Assembly: GCF_001294645.1 (NCBI RefSeq)
Contig: NZ_CP011868.1
Location: 2,294,001-2,358,000, forward strand
Reading direction: 5' to 3'
From: Pseudonocardia sp. HH130629-09
GTDB lineage: Bacteria; Actinomycetota; Actinomycetes; Mycobacteriales; Pseudonocardiaceae
Length of the DNA stretch: 64,000 nt
The notes under the pieces are model-generated. The model saw only the letters and a program-made list of their open reading frames with translations, was not told where the DNA came from and searched no databases. The position numbers and the translations under genes were made by a program. Positions 45,926 to 53,635 of the stretch are shown here, one piece after another (position 1 is the stretch's first letter; each line of letters starts with the position of its first letter).

Positions 45926-46847
45926 GGGCCGCCGCCTGCTCGGCGGTGACGAGCTCGGCCAGGTGGGCGAGCATCCGCGCCGGATCCGGTGTGGCGCCGG
46001 TGAACAGCCGGAACGCCTCCGCCGCTTGGTGCACGACCATCGCGCCGCCGTCGACGGTGCGGCAGCCCGCGGCGCGGGCGGCGGCGAGCAGTGCGGTGTC
46101 CAGCGGCCGGTAGACGATCTCGGCGACCCACGGACGGGTGGCGAGCAGCGCGGGGTCGAGGGGGAGACCGGGGTGCTCGGCCATCCCCGTCGGGGTGGCG
46201 TGCACGAGGCCGTCGGCCCCCGGGAGCAGCGCGGACAGTGCGGGCAGCGGGTGCCCGGTGGCGTGCGCGCCGGGGGACAGGTGCGGGGTCACCGACGCGG
46301 CGAGTGCGGCGGCGCGGGCACCGTCGACGTCGACGATCTGCAGGACGCCGACGCCCTCGCGGGCCATGGCGTAGGCGGCCGCGGCACCGGCACCTCCGGC
46401 GCCGAGCAGTACGACCCGCCCGGTCGTGGCGCCGGGCAGCCCGGCCCGCCAGCCGTCGCGGAAGCCGGTCCAGTCGGTGTTGTGCCCGGTCAGCGCCCCA
46501 TCCGCACCGATGACGACGGTGTTCACCGCGCCGATCGCGGCGGCGTCCGGGGCGAGGACGTCGAGGTGGCCGATCACCCGCTGCTTGCAGGGGTGGGTGA
46601 CGTTGAGCCCGGCGTAGCCCTGCGCGCGGGCCGGGGGGAGCAGGTCGCCGACGGCGTCGGGGCCCAGCCCGAGGACGTCGAGGTCGAAACGCGTGTAGGT
46701 CAGGTCCAGGCCGTGCGCGGCGCCCTCGCGCTCGTGCAGGGCGGGGGACAGCGACGGACCGATGCCGGCGCCGATCAACCCCGTCCGCACCCGTGTGCCG
46801 GTTGCGGTGGCGTCGGTCTCGCGCCGGGTCTCGTTGCTGCTCCGCAC
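45915..46847 (-). CDS. Shikimate/quinate dehydrogenase
   Basis: A 310-residue AroE-superfamily enzyme: GLIGAGIGPSLSPALHEREGAAHGL (substrate loop), NVTHPCKQRVI with the catalytic Lys, NTDWTGF, and the nucleotide fold VVLLGAGGAGAAAAYAM. The SLSP serines and the Lys are conserved. Its neighbours favour a catabolic role in quinate/shikimate use over biosynthesis. GAGGAGG (complement of 46853-46859) precedes the GTG at 46847 closely. It heads the operon with the dehydratase and is controlled through the operator at 46866-46888. Confidence 0.88.
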   Translation of the reverse strand: MRSSNETRRETDATATGTRVRTGLIGAGIGPSLSPALHEREGAAHGLDLTYTRFDLDVLGLGPDAVGDLLPPARAQGYAGLNVTHPCKQRVIGHLDVLAPDAAAIGAVNTVVIGADGALTGHNTDWTGFRDGWRAGLPGATTGRVVLLGAGGAGAAAAYAMAREGVGVLQIVDVDGARAAALAASVTPHLSPGAHATGHPLPALSALLPGADGLVHATPTGMAEHPGLPLDPALLATRPWVAEIVYRPLDTALLAAARAAGCRTVDGGAMVVHQAAEAFRLFTGATPDPARMLAHLAELVTAEQAAARVA

Positions 46848-46862
46848 GGATCCCTCCTCGGA

Positions 46863-46890
46863 TGTATGTACCGTAAGGTTAGTTATACGG
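46863..46890 (-). promoter_or_regulatory. TetR operator upstream of the shikimate dehydrogenase operon
   Basis: On the minus strand CTAACCTTACGGTACATA (46883-46866) matches 16 of 18 positions of a box upstream of the MFS carrier gene. On the plus strand the same place reads CCGTA...TACGG arms. It lies 19 bases before the operon start and beside the divergent TetR gene, so it is the probable binding site of that regulator. Confidence 0.68.
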
Positions 46891-46988
46891 GACGGTGGGT
46901 CCGTCGGCCAGGGGGAACGGCCGACGATCCGTAGAGTCCGGGGCGCCACCGGGATCCCGGTGGCGCGGGCCGGTGGAGGGGGGTCGCA

Positions 46989-47645
46989 GTGGCGGCGGTA
47001 CCGGAGGACGGCGTCCGGCAGCGCGACGCCGAGCGCACCCGCACCGAGATCCTGGACGAGGCGACCGCGGAGTTCGCCGACCGGGGTCTCGCCGGGGCGC
47101 GGGTCGACGAGATCGCCGCGCGCACCCGGACCACCAAGCGGATGCTCTACTACTACTTCGGTTCGAAACAGGGTCTCTACCTGGCCGTTCTCGAACGCGC
47201 GTACACCGGGATCCGGGCGCTGGAGCAGCAGCTGTCGGTGTCGGACCTCAACCCGGCACGGGCGGTGCGGGCGGTCGCTGAGCTCACCTTCGACCACCAC
47301 GAGGCGCACCCGGACTTCATCCGGCTGGTCGCGATCGAGAACATCCACCACGCCGAGCACCTGCGCTCCTCCCCGTTGCGCGCGGGGCTCGCCGGGCCCG
47401 CGCTCGGCGTGCTCGATTCCATCCTCGCCCGCGGCCGGGAGGCCGGGCTGTTCCGCGACGACGTCGACGCCTTCGACGTCCATGTGCTGATCAGCTCGTT
47501 CTGCGTGTTCCGGGTGGCCAACCGGCACACCGTCTCGGCCATCTTCGGTCGCGACCTGCTGGACCCGCAGTGGCGTGGGCACTACCGCCGTATGGTCGGT
47601 GACCTGGTCGTGGAGTACCTGACCGCCCGTGTGGGGCAGGACTGA
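46989..47645 (+). CDS. TetR family repressor of the shikimate/quinate cluster
   Basis: A 218-residue TetR regulator: TRTEILDEATAEFADRGLAGARVDEIAARTRTTKRMLYYYFGSKQGLYLAVLERAY is the DNA-binding domain (residues about 18-75), and the C-terminal domain has the FTFDHHEAHPDFIRL-type segment seen in TetR_C groups controlling aromatic pathways. It is divergent from the dehydrogenase/dehydratase operon and precedes the carrier gene; the two shared boxes in both flanks point to local control with a pathway intermediate as ligand. GTG at 46989 follows GGAGGGG eight or so bases upstream. Confidence 0.88.
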   Translation: MAAVPEDGVRQRDAERTRTEILDEATAEFADRGLAGARVDEIAARTRTTKRMLYYYFGSKQGLYLAVLERAYTGIRALEQQLSVSDLNPARAVRAVAELTFDHHEAHPDFIRLVAIENIHHAEHLRSSPLRAGLAGPALGVLDSILARGREAGLFRDDVDAFDVHVLISSFCVFRVANRHTVSAIFGRDLLDPQWRGHYRRMVGDLVVEYLTARVGQD

Positions 47646-47751
47646 CGCGGGAGCCGACGGGCAGGGGCCTGCGGCAGGTGCCCGGCAGGACCGACCGCAG
47701 GCTCGATGGAGACCCACTGGCGGGGTGACCGCGCCGGCGTCCATCCGGCTC

Positions 47752-47806
47752 TTGACACGCCCCGCGCCGCAACTCACTATTCAGTACCTAACCGGACGGT
47801 ACATAG
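47752..47806 (+). promoter_or_regulatory. Promoter and TetR operator of the MFS carrier gene
   Basis: TTGACA (47752-47757), 17 bases, then CACTAT (47775-47780) form the promoter. Immediately downstream GTACC (47784-47788) and GGTAC (47798-47802) frame a palindrome containing CTAACCGGACGGTACATA, which recurs with two changes upstream of the shikimate dehydrogenase gene. Binding there would block transcription starts near 47787. Confidence 0.7.
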
Positions 47807-47879
47807 ACGAGCGGCTCGCCGCCCGGGCCGTCGACCGCGTCATCAAGTGCCTGCAACGTCGCACACGCCGGGAGCCACC

Positions 47880-49244
47880 GTGAGCCAGCAACCGTCCGCC
47901 GCCGAGCCGAGCGCGCCGGAGGCGCAGCCGAGACGGGCCGCCCTGGCCGCGTGGGTCGGCAGCGCCCTGGAGTACTACGACTTCTTCATCTACGGCACCG
48001 CTGCGGCGCTGGTGTTCAACAAGGTGTTCTTCCCCGACTCGAGCCCGGTGGCCGGCACGCTGCTGTCGCTGGCGACCTTCGGTTTCGGCTACGTCGCCCG
48101 CCCGCTCGGCGCGGTGCTGTTCGGACACATCGGCGACCGGTTCGGCCGCAAGAAGGTCCTGGTCTCGACGCTGATGATGATGGGCGTCGCGACGTTGGCG
48201 ATCGGCTTCCTGCCGACCTACGGCCAGGTCGGCGTGCTCGCGCCGGTGCTGCTGGTGACCTGCCGGCTGCTGCAGGGCCTGTCCGCAGGCGGTGAGCAGG
48301 CCGGCGCCAACTCGATGACCCTGGAGCACTCGCCCCAGCACCGGCGCGCGTTCTTCACCAGCTTCACGCTGTCCGGCACCCAGGGCGGGCAGATCATCGC
48401 GACCGCGGTGTTCCTGCCGATCGCGCTGCTCCCGGAGGAGGCGCTGCTGTCCTGGGGCTGGCGGGTGCCGTTCTGGGCGAGCGTGCTGGTGATGGTCGCC
48501 GGCGTGCTGATCCGGCGCACCCTGCACGAGACCCCGGTCTTCGCGACGGAGGTGGCCGACGTCGAGAGGTCCCCGCGGGCCGCGGAGCAGCTCCCGATCG
48601 CCGCGCTGTTCCGTGACCACTGGCCGAACCTGCTGCGCGTCAGCCTCGCCGCGACCGTCGCCTCGGTCAGCACCCTGATGACGGTCTTCGCGCTGTCCTT
48701 CGCGGTGAACACCGTGGGCCTGGAGCGCTCGACGATGCTGTGGGTCGTCGTCAGCGCGAACGTCGTGGCCCTGGCCGCGATCCCGCTGTTCGCCACGCTG
48801 TCCGACCGGGTCGGACGCCGCCCGGTGTTCGTCGCGGGCGCGCTGGGCAGCGCGGTCCTGCTCGCCGTCCACCTGTGGGCGGTGTCCACCGGCGAGTACC
48901 TGCTCGTGTTCGGCGCGGGCATCCTGCTCTCCGGGGTGATCTACAGCGCGGCCAACGGTGTCTGGCCCTCGTTCTACGGGGAGATGTTCCCGGCCAAGGT
49001 CCGCCTGACCGGCATGGCCGTCGGCACCCAGATCGGCTTCGCGTTCGGCGGTTTCGCCCCGACCATCGCCGCCGCGCTGGCCGAGAACAGCGTCACCGGC
49101 TGGCTGCCGGTCGCCGTCTTCGGCGGCGTCATCTGCCTGGTCGCGGCGGCGTCGGCCTGGTCGGCCCGGGAGACCGCGCACCAGACCCTCGACGAGATCG
49201 AGGCCGGGTTCGGGACCCGCGACCGGGCCCCGGCCCACGTCTGA
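47880..49244 (+). CDS. MFS metabolite/H+ symporter (MHS family), probable shikimate/quinate carrier
   Basis: A 454-residue membrane protein with twelve predicted helices and the MHS signature: WVGSALEYYDFFIYGTAAALVFNKVFFP, FGFGYVARPLGAVLFGHIGDRFGRKKVLV, and RLLQGLSAGGEQAGA. This family imports shikimate, dicarboxylates and betaine-like solutes by proton symport. The shared operator with the dehydratase operon makes quinate, shikimate or dehydroshikimate the likely cargo. GTG 47880 lies some 90 bases after the probable transcription start. Confidence 0.88.
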   Translation: MSQQPSAAEPSAPEAQPRRAALAAWVGSALEYYDFFIYGTAAALVFNKVFFPDSSPVAGTLLSLATFGFGYVARPLGAVLFGHIGDRFGRKKVLVSTLMMMGVATLAIGFLPTYGQVGVLAPVLLVTCRLLQGLSAGGEQAGANSMTLEHSPQHRRAFFTSFTLSGTQGGQIIATAVFLPIALLPEEALLSWGWRVPFWASVLVMVAGVLIRRTLHETPVFATEVADVERSPRAAEQLPIAALFRDHWPNLLRVSLAATVASVSTLMTVFALSFAVNTVGLERSTMLWVVVSANVVALAAIPLFATLSDRVGRRPVFVAGALGSAVLLAVHLWAVSTGEYLLVFGAGILLSGVIYSAANGVWPSFYGEMFPAKVRLTGMAVGTQIGFAFGGFAPTIAAALAENSVTGWLPVAVFGGVICLVAAASAWSARETAHQTLDEIEAGFGTRDRAPAHV

Positions 49245-49258
49245 CCGACCGCACCGCA

Positions 49259-49291
49259 GCGGGGCCCGTGGCGTCACGCCACGGGCCCCGC
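49259..49291. terminator. Bidirectional hairpin terminator containing the LysR stop codon
   Basis: A perfect 15-bp stem (49259-49273 with 49277-49291) closed by only three bases, TCA at 49274-49276. Those three bases are the TGA stop codon of the LysR gene on the minus strand, so the left arm of the hairpin lies after the stop and the right arm encodes its last five residues. It also lies 14 bases after the MFS stop. Confidence 0.8.
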
Positions 49292-50179
49292 CGGCGTCCC
49301 GGCCGCGGCCGCGAGCAACCCGACGACGTCGCCGGGGTCGGCGGCCCGGTCGGTGCGCCACACCGCGTCGGTGCCCAGCCGCACCTGCGCCCCGATCACC
49401 GGCAGCACGTGCACGGGCTCCCCGACGAACGCCTTGTGCGTCGCCCCCGACTCCAGTCCGACCAGCGTGAACGCCTCCCCGGAGGCGACGACGTGGGTCA
49501 GGTCGCCGGGGTTGTGGGTGTCGAGCTCGATCCGTCGGTGCACCCCGTGGCGGGCCAGCAGCTCCCCGGTGGCCCGGTAGACCGACGGGGCGGCGTCGTA
49601 GCGGATGGACACGTACGGCAGGTCCGCCAGCTCCTCCAGGGCGACCTCGGTCCGGTCGTCGAAACCCCGCCCGTGCCCGACGGCGACGGCGGCCGGCCGG
49701 GTCTCCACCCGTCGTGCGCTCAGCCCGGGGTCGTCGACGGCGCCGTGCACGAACGCCAGGTCCAGCTCGCGCCGGGCGACCGCGCGGGCCAGCTCCGCGG
49801 AGGTGCCGGGGCGGATCCGCACCGCCAGCTCCGGGCGCGCGGCCCGCAGACGCTCCAGGAAGCCGTCGCGGACCGCTGCCGTCACGTCCGGCGCCATCCC
49901 CACCACGACGACCGGGTGCCCGTCGGCGGCGGCGAGCGCGCCGGGCAGCGCCTCGACCCGGGCGACGATGTCCCGGGCCCGCGGCAGCAGCGCCCGCCCG
50001 GCCGCGGTCAGCGCCATCCCGCGCGCGGACCGGGTGAACAGCGGCGCGCCGAGCTCCCGCTCCAGGTCGCGGACCCGTCGCGACAACGGCGACGCGGCCA
50101 GGTGCAGCCGGGCCGCCGCCCGCGTCAGGTTCAGCTCGTCGGCGACGGCGAGGAAGTAGCGCAGATGGAACAGCTCCAC
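49274..50179 (-). CDS. LysR family transcriptional regulator
   Basis: A 301-residue LysR protein: N-terminal winged HTH MELFHLRYFLAVADELNLTRAAARLHLAASPLSRRVRDLERELGAPLFTRSARGMALTAAG, followed by a LysR substrate-binding domain (VVVVGMAPDVTAAVRDGFLERLRAARPELAVRI). It is divergent from the AtuA-like/CoA-transferase operon, with 81 bases between starts, so it probably regulates that operon and itself. TAGGGT (50193-50188) ends eight bases before the GTG start. The last codons are part of the terminator stem. Confidence 0.92.
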   Translation of the reverse strand: MELFHLRYFLAVADELNLTRAAARLHLAASPLSRRVRDLERELGAPLFTRSARGMALTAAGRALLPRARDIVARVEALPGALAAADGHPVVVVGMAPDVTAAVRDGFLERLRAARPELAVRIRPGTSAELARAVARRELDLAFVHGAVDDPGLSARRVETRPAAVAVGHGRGFDDRTEVALEELADLPYVSIRYDAAPSVYRATGELLARHGVHRRIELDTHNPGDLTHVVASGEAFTLVGLESGATHKAFVGEPVHVLPVIGAQVRLGTDAVWRTDRAADPGDVVGLLAAAAGTPAGPVA

Positions 50180-50260
50180 GGGGCATGACCCTAGAGGTCA
50201 CGCCCAGGTGCGGTCATCGGTCCTGGTCGTGGTCCTGACCGGCGGCCTACCGTGACCGGC
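50180..50260. promoter_or_regulatory. Divergent promoter region of the LysR and AtuA-like genes
   Basis: TAGGGT (50193-50188, minus) and TACCGT (50248-50253, plus) end eight and seven bases before the respective start codons, the pattern of leaderless promoters. GGTCCTGGTCGTGGTCCTGACC near 50219-50240 contains three GGTC units, and a LysR-type T-N11-A site could lie in the intervening 50 bases, but none is clear. Confidence 0.45.
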
Positions 50261-52009
50261 ATGGCCTCCCGTCCCGTGCGTATCGCGAACGTGTCCGGCT
50301 ACCTCGGCGACCGGTACACGGGAGTCGACGAGGCGATGGCCGGGGACCCGGTCGACGTCCTCATGGGCGACTACCTCGCCGAGATCACCCTCGCCGCGCT
50401 CGCCGCCGCGGCCGGGCGCGGCGGGCCCGGCTACGTCGCCTACGCCCTCGACCAGCTCACCCCGCACCTGCCCGAGATCGCCCGCCGCGGGATCCGGGTC
50501 GTCACCAACGCCGGCGGGTTCGACCCGGCCGGGATGGCGCAGGAGCTGCGTGACCGGATCGCGGCGGCCGGGCTGTCGCTGCGGGTCGCCCACGTCGCCG
50601 GGGACGGGGTGTTCGACCGGCTCGCCGACTTCCACGCCGACGGCCACGGGCTCGAGCACCTCGACACCGGGGCCCCGCTCAAGGACTGGGGGTTCGCCCC
50701 GATCACCGCGAACGCCTACCTCGGCGGGTTCGGGATCGCCGCCGCGCTGGCCGCCGGCGCCGACGTCGTCGTGACCGGGCGGGTCACCGACGCCTCGCTG
50801 ACCGCGGGGCCGGCGGCCTGGTGGCACGGCTGGGGCCCCGACGACGTCGACGCGCTGGCCGGGGCGGTGACCGCCGGGCACGTCATCGAGTGCGGCGCGC
50901 ACGCCACCGGCGGCAACTTCTCCGGCTTCCGCTCGGTGCCCGGCATGCTGCGCCCCGGGTTCCCGATCGCCGAGGTCGCCGCCGACGGCTCCTCGGTGAT
51001 CACCAAGCACGCCCGCGACGGCGGCACGGTCACCGTCGACACCGTCACCGCGCAGCTGCTCTACGAGATCCAGGGCCCGCGCTACCTGAACCCCGACGTC
51101 ACCGTGCACCTGGACACCGTGCGGGTGAGCCAGGAGGGACCGGACCGGGTCGCGATCGGTCCGGTCACCGGGTCCCCGCCGCCGCCCACGGCGAAGGTCG
51201 CGGTGTTCGCCCCCATCGGCTACGAGATCTCCACGATGCTGTTCTGCACCGCTCCCGACGTCGAGGGCAAGGTGGAACTGCTGCGCAACCAGCTGCGCGC
51301 GGCGCTGGAGGGCCATGTCGACACCCTGGAGGTCACCCCGCTCGGCGTCGCGGCGGTCGACCCGCCGACCCAGTGGGCGGCGACCGTCCCGATCCGGGTG
51401 ATCGCAACCGCCCGCGAGAAGGAGCCGCTGCTCCGGTTCGCGTCGGCGGTCGGGTCGCTGTACCTGCAGGGCTTCCCCGGGTTCCACCACGACGGACACG
51501 CGCCGCGGGCGTCGCAGCCGTGGCCGCGGATCGAGTACTGGCCCGCGCTGCTGGAGTCCGCGCTGCTCGAGCACCATGCCGTCCTCGACGACGGCAGCCG
51601 GGTCGAGGTCCCGCGCGCCTCGCGGACCGCGACCCCCGACGAGACCGCACAGCCGGTGCACCCGGAGCCGGACCTGCCCGCGCCGACCGGCCCGCCCGTC
51701 GAGCTGGGCGAGTACACCTGGGCGCGGGCCGGGGACAAGGGCGGCAACGCCAACGTGGGCGTCTGGTGCCGCGACCCCGCGCACTGGGACTGGCTGCGTG
51801 CCACGCTGACCACCGAGCGGGCGGCCGCGCTGCTCCCCGAGGCCGGGGGTCGCATCGTCCGCCACGAGTTCCCGCACCTGCGCGCGGTGCACCTGGTGCT
51901 CGTCGGGCTGCTCGGCTCGGGCGGCTCGGCCAACCTGCGCGTGGACCAGATCGGCAAGTCCGTGGGCGAGTACCTGCGGGCCAAGCACGTGGGAGGACCC
52001 ACCGCATGA
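50261..52009 (+). CDS. AtuA-like (DUF1446) protein, acyclic terpene utilisation family
   Basis: A 582-residue protein. The N-terminal DUF1446 domain has RIANVSGYLGDRYTGVDEAM, DVLMGDYLAEITLA, RVVTNAGGFDP and GADVVVTGRVTDASL; a C-terminal AtuA-like ferredoxin-fold domain begins near residue 485 (LGEYTWARAGDKGGNANVGVWCRDP). AtuA is needed for citronellol/geraniol catabolism in Pseudomonas but its reaction is undefined. The ATG at 52006 of the next gene overlaps the TGA (ATGA). ATG 50261 was chosen over GTG 50252 because TACCGT ends seven bases upstream. Confidence 0.86.
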   Translation: MASRPVRIANVSGYLGDRYTGVDEAMAGDPVDVLMGDYLAEITLAALAAAAGRGGPGYVAYALDQLTPHLPEIARRGIRVVTNAGGFDPAGMAQELRDRIAAAGLSLRVAHVAGDGVFDRLADFHADGHGLEHLDTGAPLKDWGFAPITANAYLGGFGIAAALAAGADVVVTGRVTDASLTAGPAAWWHGWGPDDVDALAGAVTAGHVIECGAHATGGNFSGFRSVPGMLRPGFPIAEVAADGSSVITKHARDGGTVTVDTVTAQLLYEIQGPRYLNPDVTVHLDTVRVSQEGPDRVAIGPVTGSPPPPTAKVAVFAPIGYEISTMLFCTAPDVEGKVELLRNQLRAALEGHVDTLEVTPLGVAAVDPPTQWAATVPIRVIATAREKEPLLRFASAVGSLYLQGFPGFHHDGHAPRASQPWPRIEYWPALLESALLEHHAVLDDGSRVEVPRASRTATPDETAQPVHPEPDLPAPTGPPVELGEYTWARAGDKGGNANVGVWCRDPAHWDWLRATLTTERAAALLPEAGGRIVRHEFPHLRAVHLVLVGLLGSGGSANLRVDQIGKSVGEYLRAKHVGGPTA

Positions 52010-52167
52010 CCACCCCCGCCGCTGCCACCACCGGTGAGGCCACTGCCGGTGACGCCACGGCCGAGCGCATCCTCGCGGCCCCCGCCACCGACGACGCCTT
52101 CGACTCCGGCGCCGCGCTCGACGGGCTGCTGGGCTGCGTCGGGATGAGCGGCGCCGACGCCGGGGGG
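52006..52167 (+). pseudogene. CaiB-type CoA-transferase gene, 5' fragment
   Basis: 54 codons from the ATG that overlaps the AtuA-like stop: an Ala/Thr-rich N-terminus, then ILAAPATDDAFDSGAALDGL and LGCVGMSGADAGG, where the IS110 element interrupts. The remainder of the same gene resumes at about 53636 with RVAFVGADPVVPSALRLGGG. Before insertion the gene formed an operon with the AtuA-like gene. Confidence 0.85.
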
Positions 52168-52183
52168 TGTCTCTATGTGGTTG

Positions 52184-53392
52184 TCAAGCCGCGGCGAGGG
52201 CCGGATCGGGTTCGGTAACCGTCGGTGGGGTGTAGGGCGTGTGGTCGCGGAGCATCGCGAACAGGACGTCCGTGCGGCGGCGGGCCAGGCAGATCAGGGC
52301 GGCGTTGTGGCGCTTGCCCTGGGCTCGTTTGCGGTCGTAGTAGGCGCGGCTGGTCGGGTCGGCGAGACTGGCGAACGCCGAGAGGAACAGCGCGGACTTG
52401 AGGGCATGGTTGCCGCGTTGGGAGCGGGTCTCGCCCTTGATCGAGGTCCCGGATCGACGCGTGACGGGTGCGAGCCCTGCGTAGGCGGCCAGGTGCCCGG
52501 CGGTGGGGAACGCGGATCCGTCGCCGACGATGGTGAGAATCTTGATGGCGGTCCTGACTCCGAGTCCGGGCATCGAGGTCAGGACCGGCCCAAGAGGGTG
52601 GGCCTCCAGGCGGGCCTCGAGCTCAGCCGCCAGATTGCCTCGTTCGACGTGGACGTCACGTAGCTGCGCGGCGACTCCGCTGATGACGCGGGCGAAGGCG
52701 GCCGTGCCGGCGACCACGAGTGTCTGGGCGTCGAGGGCGGCCAGGATCTGGGTGGGCAGGGTCCGCGCCAGGCGCGGCGAGCGCGGTCGCATGAGCTCGG
52801 CGATGCCGCTCTCGCCGAGCTGGCGCAGAGCCGCGGGGGTGGGTGCGGCGGCGAGCAGGTCCTGGACCCCGCCGCGATCCAGACGGGGTCCGAGCAGCCG
52901 TTCCAGAGCCGGATGAATGTGCAGCAGGGCGTCACGCAGCCGGTTGGTCAGCCGCGTGGATTGCCCGGCGAGGTCGTCGTCGTAGCCGGCCAGCACCGAC
53001 AGCTCGGCGAGGGTCTCGTCGTCGCTGCCGACCCGGCGCAGCGTGTGCGGCATGCTGCGTGCGGCCTCGGCGATGACGTGAGCATCGCGGGCGTCGGTCT
53101 TGCCCTGTCCGGGGTGCAGGTCGGCGATCCGGCGCATCGCCAGCCCAGGCAGGTAGGCCATGTCGATACCCAGGCTGCGGGCGACCGCGACGGCCAGCGC
53201 GCCGATCGAGGCCGGTTGATCGACTACCACCAGCACCCGACCGTGCTCCGCGAGCGCGGTGAATACGGTGCGCAGCGCGGTCTCGTCGTTGGGCAGGGCC
53301 TTGTCGTGCACCCGCTTGCCCGCAGTGTCGAGCGCGCAGGCGTGGTGTTCGGGCTTGCCCACGTCCAGCCCGCAGAACACTGCGAACGGCAC
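52184..53392 (-). CDS. IS110-family transposase (DEDD recombinase)
   Basis: A 402-residue protein with an N-terminal RuvC-like DEDD domain (FCGLDVGKPEHHACALD; LVVVDQPASIGALAVAVA; KTDARDAHVIAE) and a C-terminal transposase_20 domain (LTSMPGLGVRTAIKILTIVGDGSAFPTAGHLAAYAGLAPVTRRSG with the conserved catalytic Ser in that region). GTG 53392 was chosen because GAGGAG lies nine bases upstream; a TTG at 53413 in frame is an alternative. The recombinase is guided by a bridge RNA encoded in the long non-coding end in characterised members. Confidence 0.93.
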   Translation of the reverse strand: MPFAVFCGLDVGKPEHHACALDTAGKRVHDKALPNDETALRTVFTALAEHGRVLVVVDQPASIGALAVAVARSLGIDMAYLPGLAMRRIADLHPGQGKTDARDAHVIAEAARSMPHTLRRVGSDDETLAELSVLAGYDDDLAGQSTRLTNRLRDALLHIHPALERLLGPRLDRGGVQDLLAAAPTPAALRQLGESGIAELMRPRSPRLARTLPTQILAALDAQTLVVAGTAAFARVISGVAAQLRDVHVERGNLAAELEARLEAHPLGPVLTSMPGLGVRTAIKILTIVGDGSAFPTAGHLAAYAGLAPVTRRSGTSIKGETRSQRGNHALKSALFLSAFASLADPTSRAYYDRKRAQGKRHNAALICLARRRTDVLFAMLRDHTPYTPPTVTEPDPALAAA

Positions 53393-53635
53393 CGCTTCGA
53401 TCTCCTCGGACAACCGGCGCCCTTCCGTCGTCGTGGCAGACCAGCCTGGACACCCGCGCCGGCAGCCACGTTACGAGCAGACCACGCAAGCGGGTCAGGT
53501 CTCTATCAGCGGTCGTTGGCGCCCTCCGACCACGGTGACAACACCCCCCAGATCATCAACGACAGGGGCAACGAGTCATGCCGTGGCCGGTGGCCTGCAA
53601 GCCCTCACCGGGCTTGATCAAGAAGGTAACGGGGG
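53393..53635 (-). ncRNA. Candidate IS110 bridge RNA region
   Basis: The long non-coding end before the transposase gene, on the same strand. It starts with a hairpin (AAGCCC 53615-side with GGGCTT; plus coordinates 53599-53604 and 53610-53615) and then has two candidate loops. Loop one contains GGGGGGTGT (minus strand 53549-53541), identical to the plus strand across the element border at 52162-52170. Loop two contains ATAGAGAC (53506-53499) and GACCCGC (53496-53490), which equal, on the minus strand, the element end at 52176-52169 and the target at 53641-53635. This fits target- and donor-binding guides, but folding has not been computed. Confidence 0.6.

Larger units (their letters stand above)
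52168..53635 (-). mobile_element. IS110-family element inserted in a CoA-transferase gene
   Basis: About 1.47 kb between the two halves of the CoA-transferase gene. It has one transposase gene on the minus strand, a very short non-coding end (about 16 bases, 52168-52183) after it and a long one (about 240 bases, 53393-53635) before it, the arrangement of the IS110 group. There are no terminal inverted repeats. Both borders are G-rich (GGGGGG at 52162-52167 and GGGGG at 53631-53635), so the exact crossover cannot be fixed within that run. Confidence 0.88.

Noticed and set aside
47781..50201. Minus-strand frame of 806 residues covering the carrier gene
   Set aside because: Shadow of the MFS gene and partly of the LysR gene; no recognisable domain.
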